A program made the translations under genes and the position numbers. DNA of 64,000 bases from Lutjanus erythropterus (lineage: Eukaryota; Chordata; Actinopteri; Lutjaniformes; Lutjanidae): assembly GCA_020091685.1 (NCBI GenBank), contig CM034595.1, positions 16,364,025-16,428,024 on the forward strand, written 5' to 3'. Positions within the stretch are counted from its first letter, which is position 1. Each line of letters opens with the position of its first letter. The notes under the pieces are model-generated. The model was not told the DNA's origin, made no database searches, and saw nothing but the letters and a program-made list of their open reading frames with translations. Positions 22,741-31,699 of the stretch are shown here, in pieces.

Positions 22741-23253
22741 GCACCTTGTGGATCAGAAGGGATTTTCCTCTGTGTGAGTGTGCGTCTGGATAAGGCTATC
22801 TGCTGCTTCCTGAGCGCGAGGAGTTTTTACCGAGGCTTTTTCTTTTTCTGCTCATCCTCCACGCTGGGGCTCCAGCGATATCTACCTATCTATCCCCGGA
22901 GCTTAACAAAAGAGGGAGGGAGTGAGAGAGAGGGAGTGAGAAAAAAGGCAGTCACAGCTTCAGCTTCCAGACCACCCTCTCTCCTCCTCCTCCTCCTCTT
23001 CCACCTCCTCCTCCTCCTCTCCTCTCCTCTCTCTCAAGCTCCACATCCATTTGTGAGTTCATCGCTGATTTAACTGTCTTGCGAGGATAGAGCAGAGGAC
23101 AGCGTGTGTTCTCCAGGATACAGCCGAGCTCCCGGCGGGATCGGGGTCTCGTCTGGTGAGGAACAGCGAGACAGGGGGAAACGGATACACAGGAAGAGAG
23201 AAAGAGACGGAGAGAGACAAGAGTAAGAGACGCCGGAAAGCAAATTGAGGGGC

Positions 23254-23298
23254 ATGTTCAGGGCAACAGAGAAGAAAAAGAGTGAGTCTGATTTTTAG
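23254..23298 (+). CDS. Upstream ORF 1 in rbms3 leader (14 codons)
   Basis: It starts at an ATG in 'ggggcatgttc' and ends at TAG at 23,296-23,298. It is short and basic/polar (MFRATEKKK...). A possible donor, 'a|gtgagt', lies inside it at 23,282, so splicing would remove its 3' part. It would matter only as a translational brake on rbms3. Its use is unproven. Confidence 0.25.
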   Translation: MFRATEKKKSESDF

Positions 23299-23549
23299 AG
23301 CGGAGAGTGCAAGGAACCGGCAACCGAATCCCATCCATTCCTCCCTCCTCCTCCTCTTCATCCTCTTCTTCTTCCCTCTCCTTTTAACCTCTCTCCGTCC
23401 TGCTCTTCAGTCCCCCCCCTATTGTTTCCTGAATTGCCTCCTGCTATCCTTTCATATCTTCCTTTCCTCACCCTCCACCTCCTTCTCCCCAAGCCCTCCT
23501 TTTTTTTTTGCTGCCACTCCGGATTCTCCCTGTCTCTGTTTCCAGACCC

Positions 23550-23570
23550 ATGGTGAGAATGGTTTGGTGA
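23550..23570 (+). CDS. Upstream ORF 2 in rbms3 leader (6 codons)
   Basis: ATG at 23,550 is in 'gacccatggtg', with pyrimidine at -3 but G at +4. It encodes MVRMVW and stops at TGA 23,568-23,570. An in-frame second ATG lies within it. It ends 236 bp before the rbms3 ATG, so re-initiation is possible. Functional use is inferred only. Confidence 0.25.
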   Translation: MVRMVW

Positions 23571-23806
23571 GGTTCCCAGTGAGCTCCCAGACAAGTAGAT
23601 AGACTCTAATCCCAAGTACTATCCATCCCTTCCGCTGAGCGTTCATCACACACACCTCAGTAAAGAGGAGAGCGTTTCATCTCTCTGCATCCTCCACTCT
23701 TGGAAACAGTCGTCTGAAGGATCCAGGCCAGCCCCTCTGAGTGAACGTACCCCACCTGCGAGCTTCTATCTCCAGCCACCAGGACCTTCAATTGGATTCC
23801 AGCTAC

Positions 23807-23881
23807 ATGGGAAAACGTTTGGAGCAGCAGCCAATGTACCCCCACTACACCTACTACTACCCCCACTATCTCCAGACCAAG
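23807..23881 (+). CDS. rbms3: rbms3 first coding exon (coding part), partial gene
   Basis: The 25 codons read MGKRLEQQPMYP then HYTYYYPHYLQTK, and the last codon ends exactly at a splice donor (AAG|gtagga) in phase 0. This is a near-exact match to the N-terminus of vertebrate RBMS3, which starts MGKRLDQ and has the same YTYYYPHYLQTK block; RBMS1 is similar but distinguishable. RBMS3 is an MSSP-family RNA-binding protein with two RRMs that binds A/U-rich 3' UTR elements in the cytoplasm. The RRMs are encoded by later exons that are not in this window. ATG 23,807 is the first ATG after the in-frame stop at 23,738; its context is weak at -3 (T) but has G at +4. The exon is unusual because its 3' end and the intron start are duplicated at 24,074-24,250. 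Confidence 0.93.
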
Positions 23882-24037
23882 GTAGGATGGTCAGCGAGGT
23901 TGACCTATTTTACCCCTCCAACTCAAAAGAGAATAAACGTGTTTGTGTGTCGCAAAGACACACCAGTTTTTCGTCTTGTAACTGTTTCAAAACCATCTTG
24001 CACCCCTTCTTTCTCTATCTGCTGCCTCTTTAAATCA
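23849..24037 (+). repeat. Exon 1/intron 1 junction duplication, copy A
   Basis: The last part of exon 1, its donor and about 155 bp of intron form the first copy. Shared landmarks with copy B are 'ctactaccccc', 'agaccaaggta', 'gatggtcag', 'gaggttgacctattttaccc', 'ctccaactcaaa', 'acgtgtttgtg' and 'ctctatctgctgcctcttta'. The offset to copy B is 225 bp at the donor and 214 bp at the end. Confidence 0.85.
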
Positions 24038-24073
24038 CGTTGGCAAAATTATGTCTCGTTCCTCAATCTATGG

Positions 24074-24250
24074 ACCTTCTACTACCCCTATTTTTACAAG
24101 ACCAAGGTATGATGGTCAGTGAGGTTGACCTATTTTACCCCTCCAACTCAAAGCGAATTAACGTGTTTGTGGTGTGGCAAAAACATCAACTGTAACTGTC
24201 TCAAAGCCATTTTGTAAACCTCCTCTCTCTATCTGCTGCCTCTTTAAATG
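24074..24250 (+). repeat. Exon 1/intron 1 junction duplication, copy B, with second donor
   Basis: This second copy carries a degraded version of the exon end, encoding FYYPYFYKTK against YYYPHYLQTK in the true exon. A donor-like AAG|gtatga follows at 24,106/24,107. The distance between the two donors is exactly 225 nt (75 codons), and the sequence between them is open in the exon's frame; the frame closes only at TGA 24,110-24,112. Using this donor would insert 75 residues in frame. Whether it is ever used cannot be told from sequence. Confidence 0.8.
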
Positions 24251-24843
24251 TCAAGTAATTCTTGTCTAAATTGTCATTTTCCTTAACATGGAACACGAAC
24301 GCTCCAAACAGAGCATATCTAAAGTATGTTTTTCCAAGCCAGGAATAGACCAAATGACCAAAATCTTCTCACTTTCAGTCTAGTGAGGAAGTTGCTTGAC
24401 CAAGCACCAAGATAGATGCTGAAATGGCTTGACAAGACAAGTTGTCTTAAGTAATTCTTGGCTAAATTATGTTATCTTCCTTAATCTATGGACCAGGAAC
24501 CAAGGTGTCTGACGCAGCGTATCTAAAAAGTGAGATTGTGTTTCCAAGCCAAGAAAAGACCAAAATATGCTTACTTTAGGTCCAGTGGTGAAGTGTCTTG
24601 AACAAGCACTGAGACGGATGCTGAAATGGCCTCACAAGACAAGTAATCTCAAGTAATCTTTGTCTGAACTATGTCATTTTCCTTGATTATGGACCAGGAC
24701 CCAAAAACGGTGTCTGATGAAGCATATCTAAAGCAAGATTGTGTTTTACAAAACCAGGAAAATACCAAAATGTACTCATTTTAGGTGAAGTTTCTTGACC
24801 AAGGGCCGAGATCGATGCTGAAAATGCCTTTCAAGACAGCTTG
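24251..24843. repeat. Three diverged about 200-bp tandem units in rbms3 intron 1
   Basis: Units start at 24,251, 24,447 and 24,649 (periods 196 and 202 bp; last unit about 195 bp). Each has the order 'aagtaatctttg/cttg-tctaaa', 'attttccttaa...tggacc', 'gcatatctaaa', 'ttccaagccagg', 'ttgaccaagcac', 'gatgctgaaatggc' and 'caagacaagt'. A shortened unit head also occurs at about 24,036-24,073 ('caaaattatgtctcgttcct' then 'caatctatggacc'), immediately before copy B, so the junction duplication and this array share one history. Substitutions between units are frequent. No ORF runs through it. Confidence 0.85.
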
Positions 24844-27776
24844 CTAAATGGCACCATGTCCCCTCTCCCCCATCTGGCTCTGAGCGGGGGGATATTGGTG
24901 TCACTCAGCTGGGTTTTTCCGTTTCCATCCACACTGAGTGCTTGACCCCATTCTCCCCTCTCCGACCCCACCAGCTCCAAGTTCAAGTTCAGGGCATGAG
25001 GCCCACCCTTCCCTAAGCCCTTGTTTTCTCTCTGACTTTGTGTCCCTCTCCCGCTCTGTCACCCCTCACACACCCTCTACCCCTCCCTCCACAACACATA
25101 CTCACCCATGATGGCTGTGTTGTAGATGTGATGGATGGAACCTGATCCTCTGCTTACCAAGAGTACAGAAATCTGAGCTCTTTTTCTTTATTCTTTCAGT
25201 TTTATCCCAGGTCTCTTGCTCACATGTACTGTAGCATGAATACACATGAACACACACATGAAAACACACAACGTATTTCCCACTCTTGAGCCTTCTACCA
25301 CCACGAAGAGGAAAAATGGATTGCTAAGGCCTGATCGATTGCTCCTGCATCATATCGCCCGGCCCGCCGTTCCCTTTGTCTGCCGTGATTCATTTGTTTG
25401 TTTGTTTTTTGGTTTTTTTGCTTTCGTGTGATAGTAAGAGTGAGGAGTTGGCAGGTTTGCTGCAATATTTAGTAAATACGTACATGTCAGTAGGCAAGAG
25501 AGATGGAGAGAGAAGCAGAAGATAAAAGTGTAGGAGTGGGATGGTATGAGAATAGAGAGATCATGCTACTGGGTGGACAGTGTGGGAAGAGCAGGTAAGA
25601 AAATTATTGCTCCACAGTTAAAAATATGTTGAACCTGAAACCAGAGGCAGACTGCGTGATGTTTTTGTAGCCCATCAGTAGGATTTCTTCTCCTAGATTC
25701 CAATCCAAATGATTTAATACAGAACATCCAGCCAATTCGCAATCTGATATTTTCATTTTTCATCTTTAGGCAGCTGCATAGTGTACACAAGACATACCTG
25801 AGAGCACTCAAATAGCTCTACAACAAGTTCTTCTTTCTTTTTTTTTTCGACAAAATGACAAACTGTAAAGTATAGCTATCTCTTGCAATTTCTAAACTGA
25901 CCTAAAATACTGAACACTCTAAAAATAACACAATCCCAATTGGTACGATATCAAATTTGTCATGTTGAAAGAAGCTGTTACTGCTGCCTCGCAAAGCACA
26001 AAGAGTACAAGTGGATGACAATTACTGTACAGATGAAAGCTGGTGGAGACTGAGCATATTTAGATGCAGTAAGCAAAAAGAATTGGGATTGTGGAGGATT
26101 TAATATATCTGATGCTGATCAAAGAAATCATTGGCCACAATCTGTCTGATCAGCCCTGGGCATTTGGACAGTTGTTAGGTTTTTCATGACAAGGACCCCC
26201 ACAATATATGTACATCAGACTTATCTTATATTAGATTTTAGATTTTATTTTGAACATGGTAAAAGAAAAGAAAATTCAATATACAAGTACAGAAAAAACA
26301 AAAACAAATGAACATAACAACAAATGTTCAGCAGGAATAAAGGGTACTTTCAAACATTCTTAAAGGTATAATATGCAACATTTTTGTCAAAAATAATGTA
26401 TAGACATATTTTAGACTATTATAAACATAATCCAATCACCGCTTGTGTCTGCAGAGACCCTGCCCTCCGCTTTCCGCTTCACAGTCAATCAATGAACAGA
26501 CTAGGGTCACTAAATACAATCAATGAAAATGGCCACCCCTATTCCTTCCCTTGTTGTTCAAATTTCACAAAAATGTGATAAAAGTTAAAAATATTCTATT
26601 CCTCCTTTTGCTGGGGACCCACAACAACCCATCATGGACCCCTGTTGGTCCCCAGACCCCAGTTTGAGAATTGTTAACTTGGTATAGTAAACGTAGCAAT
26701 AGGCAGGGAGTAGTTTTGATATAATTATACGCTTAAATCTAATAAAAGTTTTAATTTTTGATGAAAAGAGCTTTTCAGTTTAAGTGATTCAAGTACACAC
26801 ACTGACAAATGTTATTCATTGCCTAAAACACATCTACTGTAGCAGCTCTTTAGCATTAGTTGAGAAAATAAAATTAATATTTCCAATTTACTGCAGGCTA
26901 CATTTGCAGATGATGTGCAGATTGTATTTGCTTCACGCCTGCATTACAGACTTATCTGCTGATCTTGGAGCTGCACACATTCACATCTGGGAGCTGTCTG
27001 ATAATTTTAAGAATGTGCTCAAGATGAACAAACAGAAGCTGGAAACTGTTTGTTAATGCACATCTGTGACTTGGTTGTGATAAACAGCATCTCCAATGAT
27101 GAGCACGCCTTTTTGTTTGCTAATCTGGGGGAGCAAATGCATGTCTGCTGCTGGATAATATAAACCGTGTTGATCCAAAATTTCCTTTTAATGACAGAAA
27201 CTTCAAGAATATATATGGTAATTGTCTCTTGGCAAGTGTTCTTTTAATATATTAATTTTAATATAATTAATATATTTTTGTATCCTGAACAGAATGAATT
27301 AAAACAACAAAAATGTATAAATTAAAATTTTTAATAAATCATGCTTGCAAAAACTTTGACAGACAGTGTTTTTGGCAGCATTTTTGTCCTTAATTTTGTG
27401 GCTGCATTAATTCTGCATATTTATGCTTGTGAGAAAGAAATGTTGTGATTTCATCAGATTTATAATGAACTTGTAAGAGAATCTTATTTAATTCCCAGCA
27501 GTAACAAAGAAGCAGCATTGCTAATCAGCCCTCTCAGTGATATATAGGAGCATCCAGTAAAATCCACTGTGTGATTTGTAGGCTTTATACACATGTATGT
27601 TAGATTAACTTCAACATTTGATGCATGTCTGTTGCGCTGTTTTATGCGTGCAGATGTCGCTGTGTCACATTGCTGTCTCTTGTTCTATGATTTATCTTCA
27701 TCAGTTCAAGGTCATCTAATTTCTCTCAAGTATCTGCAACAGGCATCTGGTCCGGACCATCACTTCATTCCTTACA
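24844..27776. other. Intron 1 sequence with decayed repeats
   Basis: No exon was recognised. Sequence at about 26,170-26,215 ('catgacaaggacccccacaa') and 26,605-26,680 ('gctggggacccacaacaacc', 'gttggtccccagacccca') appears to be two halves of one repeat separated by about 380 bp of inserted AT-rich DNA. The insert includes a 'taaaggtataatatgcaac' start near 26,362 that resembles other TTAA-AGG elements in the window. Poly-T/poly-GTTT runs lie near 25,395-25,420. Region 27,050-27,560 is AT-rich and unremarkable. Confidence 0.4.
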
Positions 27777-27830
27777 CTCCATCCATCCCTCCATCCCTTC
27801 CTCCCACCATCCCTCCCTTCCTCCCTCCGT
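27777..27830. repeat. CCATCCCT/CCTTCCCT-type pyrimidine tract
   Basis: A low-complexity tract is built of CCATCCCT and CCTTCCTCC variants. Confidence 0.8.
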
Positions 27831-27885
27831 TGTCAAGGTCAAATCAAATTGGATCCTACCTTCCCCAGTGGTCCCTCTTGGGCTG

Positions 27886-27920
27886 TATGTGTGTGTGTGT
27901 GTGTGTGTGTTGTGTGTGTG
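27886..27920. repeat. (GT)n microsatellite
   Basis: A GT run has one TT interruption. ORFs on both strands here translate as VCVCV or HTHTH. Confidence 0.9.
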
Positions 27921-28075
27921 GATATACATCCATATATGAATAAAACCTGCATCCTGTATGTTGGCTTTGCATCCGTGACTGTACGTGAGCCTGGAACTTT
28001 GTCTGTCAATGTGTGTGTGAGCATGAACTGAATATATTTGCTCACTTTCGTGTGTGGAAGTGCATGTGTGTATCC

Positions 28076-28097
28076 TGTGTGTGTGTGTGTGTGTGTG
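28076..28097. repeat. (GT)11 microsatellite
   Basis: This is a pure GT run. Confidence 0.9.
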
Positions 28098-28740
28098 GCC
28101 TCTGAACAGTGACTCCCCTGCCTGACCCCATCTCAGTGCAGCTTGCTGTCATTAAAGCTCACTGGGTCCCAGAAGAACAGTTGTGTATGTGTGTGTGTGC
28201 GTGTGCATGTGCGCGCCTGCATGTTGGAGGCCCCATAGAATAGCTCAATTATACATCTGTGTGGACCTTAACAACAGCCTGGTGTTTGATCTGCCAGTGC
28301 TGATCTCTAACTTCAAATACGACAAGTTGGTGCATTCACATGCTCCTTGGACGATCCCTGGTTTGATAGTTGTTCTTCTGACTTTGGAGTGTTTATGAGC
28401 TTTTCTGTCATAATGTTGAAACAATATGGAAGCTGAGACAATAAATTCCCTTAAACCACTAAAATATTGATTTACCTAACATGTTATCAGGGTAGATTCT
28501 GCTAAATAACTTTCCCAGCTAATCTAGATGGTTCCATGTGGGCAGCAACTAATGATTACAACCTGATACAACATTACAAATTACATGTGAGCAGGAAATT
28601 GATAAGAAAACTGAGTTGAAGGAGCAATATGTAACAAAAATGAGAGGAGTTGTTGCAATTTGTGGAGGCATCTACGTGAATTTGTGAGTTGGAAACTTAT
28701 TTTTCTGATTATTTATTTGGACACCACATGAATGCAAGAA

Positions 28741-28743
<3 letters not shown>

Positions 28744-28771
<28 letters not shown>
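28744..28771. repeat. (TG)14 microsatellite
   Basis: This is a pure TG run. It lies 120 bp before a (TC)n(CA)n tract, so single-stranded RNA from either strand could pair GU/CA locally. Confidence 0.9.
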
Positions 28772-28889
28772 AAGGTTTGTGGGTGTGGATATGGGTGTGC
28801 AGGTGGTTTTCGGGCTTTTCTTTGTGTACAATGGACAAGAGCAGACAAATTATTCTGTGGTCTCTCTTTAGCCTTTCTCACACTTTCCA

Positions 28890-28905
28890 TCTCTCTCTCT
28901 CTCTC

Positions 28906-28936
<31 letters not shown>

Positions 28937-28942
28937 CACATT
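28890..28942. repeat. (TC)n-CCC-(TC)n(CA)n compound microsatellite
   Basis: The (TC)n run is interrupted by CCC and then passes into (CA)n. Confidence 0.9.
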
Positions 28943-28949
28943 CTCTCCT

Positions 28950-30868
28950 TCTCTTGCTCACTGATCTGATTGGAGATGTAAATGGCCTCTTATTAATCTT
29001 GATTTCAGAGAGTGGAGGCTCTTCTCCTGTGGAAATCAATCATGTGTGTGTCTGTATGTGTGTATGTATGTGTGCACTGCCCTCACCGTCTTACAATAGC
29101 AATCTTTAAACAGACACACTCCCTCACAAGCGCGCACACATGCACCACCTTCACACAAAGGCAGTTATGAAATGACTAGCTTAAACTAACAATGCTCAGC
29201 CAGATGACAGAGAGTGTGTAAATGTGCGGCTATTAAACAGAGAATTGCTGCTGCTCTGCCTCCATAATGGGCTATAGGTACAGTTAGTGTACATTAGCAG
29301 GGGGCAGGGAGGGACAGCATGCGCTCTTATGCGAGCCTTGCGGCCCTTAATCATGGCTGTAAGAGGGTTTGAGGGGATCACTGGGAGGTTTAATGCTGAA
29401 GCGCAGCTGTAGTGTTGCGTTCTCTGTGTGATTTTTAAAAATTGAACCAGAGGGTTAAAGCTGGAGGGACGAGTTGTGGCTCAAATCTGTCATTCTTAAG
29501 TGCAATCAGTGTTTGGGCTGTTTGTAATAGCCTCTGAGCTAGTTTCATATGGCACATTGTTGATGCCCGATCTGTTGCTTAGAAGGCATCATTTAGTAAG
29601 CATTTTTCTTACATTTTGCAGGAAATCCAGCCCATGAACTCTCAAATTGGAGCAAATCAAAGTGTCAAATTAAAATCAAATTATTTGAGCTTGTGATTGT
29701 TGCTTTGACTTTTTGGGCATTTTCCTGTGGTTGGGCTGGAATGTGTCATCACAGCAAATTTCATTTCAATGACAAAATCTGACGTGTCGCTTTCCTCAGA
29801 GTGGAAGCATGACATTCATGATGTACATGACAGACAAAGCAGATGCCTCTTGGTATGCTCCTGTTACAAACATTTGTTCTTTCCCGCCATAAATTAAATT
29901 TGTGAACATTATCAGTTTGATCTGGCCACTTCCTTCGGAGGAGTCAGACTCTCCCTTATCTTAACACATAAATAAACAATTTGTTTCAAATTAAAAAAAG
30001 TTCATGTCTGGACTGCTGTAAATTTTTAAGTTGACTGAATTTGAAAAGACAGGTTGAAGTAATTATTTTCTAGTCAAGAAAGGTGATATTCATTGAATTT
30101 TACCTGTGAAATGTGCTCAGTAGGTTTACAGTAATACATTACATTCATCCAACTTCATCAAGTCAAAAAACTTGATGTTCAGAGTGTTCTGAAAATATAT
30201 ACTAGACATTTTAAGTTTAATTAACTTTGAATTAAATAAAACTTACCTTAAGTTAATGACAAAAGATTAACACTAAATTCCACTAAATTCCATGATTTCT
30301 CACAGTGAAACACTTGTAATACCCTCTAGTCCCTCTCATCTCTCCTTTCTCTTATCTCAAACAAGATTCGCCCTACTTTGACTTTGCACGTGCTTTTACG
30401 TATCTTTATGCCTATATATGAACTTTCATCTGTATATGCATGCATGGTGGTTCCTCTGAATATAGTAGAGCTATTCAAGCTTTTTTTTTAATCTTTTAGC
30501 CTCTGATGATGATTGACTGAGGATGTGAATCTTTGATGATAATCGTGAAGAGCAAGATAAGAGAGAAGCTGAAAGGGAAAAAAAAGTCACATTATCAACC
30601 AGCCGATCATTAGTTTGCTGCAGATCAGTGTGCTAATATGCTCAGTGGCACACGAGGAGCTTTAATTAGGGTAATGAGAAACAGCATTCAGCTGATATCA
30701 AAGTAATGACACATGCGGACACGCCCGGACATCTAAATAGAATATTCCATCCCTTCAAAAATGAGCTTTTCACATTCAATTACTCTCTATTATGCGCTAG
30801 ATAAATGTGGTCAGTGGTTGGCTTAGCTGTGATGAGTAAACATCATAAAGGCAGGACAGAAAGGGGCA
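28950..30868. other. Intron 1 sequence; 30,560-30,800 looks regulatory
   Basis: No exon was recognised. The sub-segment 30,590-30,800 is repeat-free and rich in ATTA/TAAT and CAATTA cores ('gagctttaattagggtaatg', 'ttcacattcaattactctct'), consistent with an enhancer-like non-coding element. The rest is AT-rich and nondescript. Confidence 0.35.
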
Positions 30869-30869
30869 T

Positions 30870-30911
<42 letters not shown>

Positions 30912-30937
30912 ACACACACAGACGCACACACACACAA
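30870..30937. repeat. (CA)n microsatellite with GACACA interruptions
   Basis: About 68 bp of CA repeat are broken by two 'gaca/gacgca' units. Confidence 0.9.
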
Positions 30938-31044
30938 CATGGAGATATGCCTGTGTAAACACAAAGAGGACAAAAAAACAGATGAACTCACACATTGAGC
31001 TGTTCACTCTCTTCTCTCTCTCCTATCACTTCCTTCCTTCCTCC

Positions 31045-31126
31045 CTTGTTTCCTTCCAAGCTCCTGTTCCTCCTCTTGTCAAACATTAAGTACTTCACCT
31101 TAGCAGAAACAGCGACTATGAATTAT

Positions 31127-31166
<40 letters not shown>

Positions 31167-31173
31167 GAAACTG
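31045..31173. repeat. Direct duplication, copy 1 (533-bp offset)
   Basis: It starts 'cttgtttccttccaagctcc', continues through 'tcctcttgtcaaacattaag' and 'ccttagcagaaacagcgac', and ends after the (CA)n run with 'agaaactgaat'. The same order recurs at 31,578-31,693, offset 533 bp. Copy 1 has a 33-bp CA expansion (31,130-31,163) where copy 2 has only 'cacacatcacacgcacac', showing microsatellite growth after duplication or shrinkage in the other copy. Confidence 0.85.
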
Positions 31174-31577
31174 AATAGTATGAATTCAGTAAATTCTAAG
31201 TTACAAACTTGCTGCTCAACCGCGTCATGCCTCCTGTCCCTGCCTGTCGCCACCTGACCCTGCTGTGTCTTCATCCTCCCCGGGGTCACAGTCCTGTACA
31301 TCACCTTGGTAATACTACTATATTCCCTATTGTTAAACTGGCTTCCATCGCTCTTGGAGGCTGTGTCTCAGTCTAAAAAGGACCACTAACTGTGCTGACT
31401 GGTTAATGGCAGCTACAACACAGTCAGCACCAGTGAACCGGTGTCCTCAGTGTTACGATAATCCCATGGGCTATATGGCAAGACGCAGCTCCTGAACGTG
31501 AGGCGTTCTCCTGCGACTAACGAATAAATGAAAACATGGTCGACTAAGGTTTAGACAACTATTAGGGGGCAACACTA

Positions 31578-31693
31578 CTTGTTTCCTTCCAAGCTTCTGT
31601 TCCTCCTCTTGTCAAACATAAAGTACTTTGCCTTAGCAGAAACAGCGACCATAAATTATGCAGCACACATCACACGCACACAAAAACTGAATC
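31578..31693. repeat. Direct duplication, copy 2 (533-bp offset)
   Basis: It shares 'cttgtttccttccaagcttc', 'tcctcttgtcaaacataaag' and 'ccttagcagaaacagcgac' with copy 1 at high identity. Just before it, 31,505-31,572 carries 'gcgactaacgaataaatg' and 'gtcgactaaggtttagac', which resembles the end of a GTCGACTAA-type fish repeat. Confidence 0.85.
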
Positions 31694-31699
31694 GTGCGT

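Larger units (their letters stand above)
22741..23806 (+). other. rbms3: rbms3 5' leader (putative 5' UTR)
   Basis: This stretch separates the promoter-like block from the start codon. It is strongly strand-asymmetric: GA-rich segments (22,910-22,950 and 23,155-23,230) alternate with CT-rich ones (22,970-23,040 and 23,340-23,545). Only two upstream ATG positions begin ORFs here: 23,254 (ends 23,298) and 23,550 (ends 23,570). A stop in frame with the main ORF sits at 23,738-23,740, so translation cannot start further upstream in that frame. The 23,340-23,545 pyrimidine tract ends in 'ctgtctctgtttccag', a good acceptor, so a short intron may be removed from the leader. The 140-codon ORF over 22,651-23,073 begins at GTG, has no domain and is rejected. 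Confidence 0.55.

Noticed and set aside
22651..23073. 140-codon plus-strand ORF in the rbms3 leader
   Set aside because: It begins at GTG, is GA/CT-tract driven (KKE, SSS, LLL runs), has no domain, and ends before the rbms3 start in a different context.
24074..24106. A true second exon of rbms3 (exon duplication used as an alternative exon)
   Set aside because: The copy has no acceptor in front of it and lacks the first half of the exon; only use of its donor as an extension of exon 1 is plausible.
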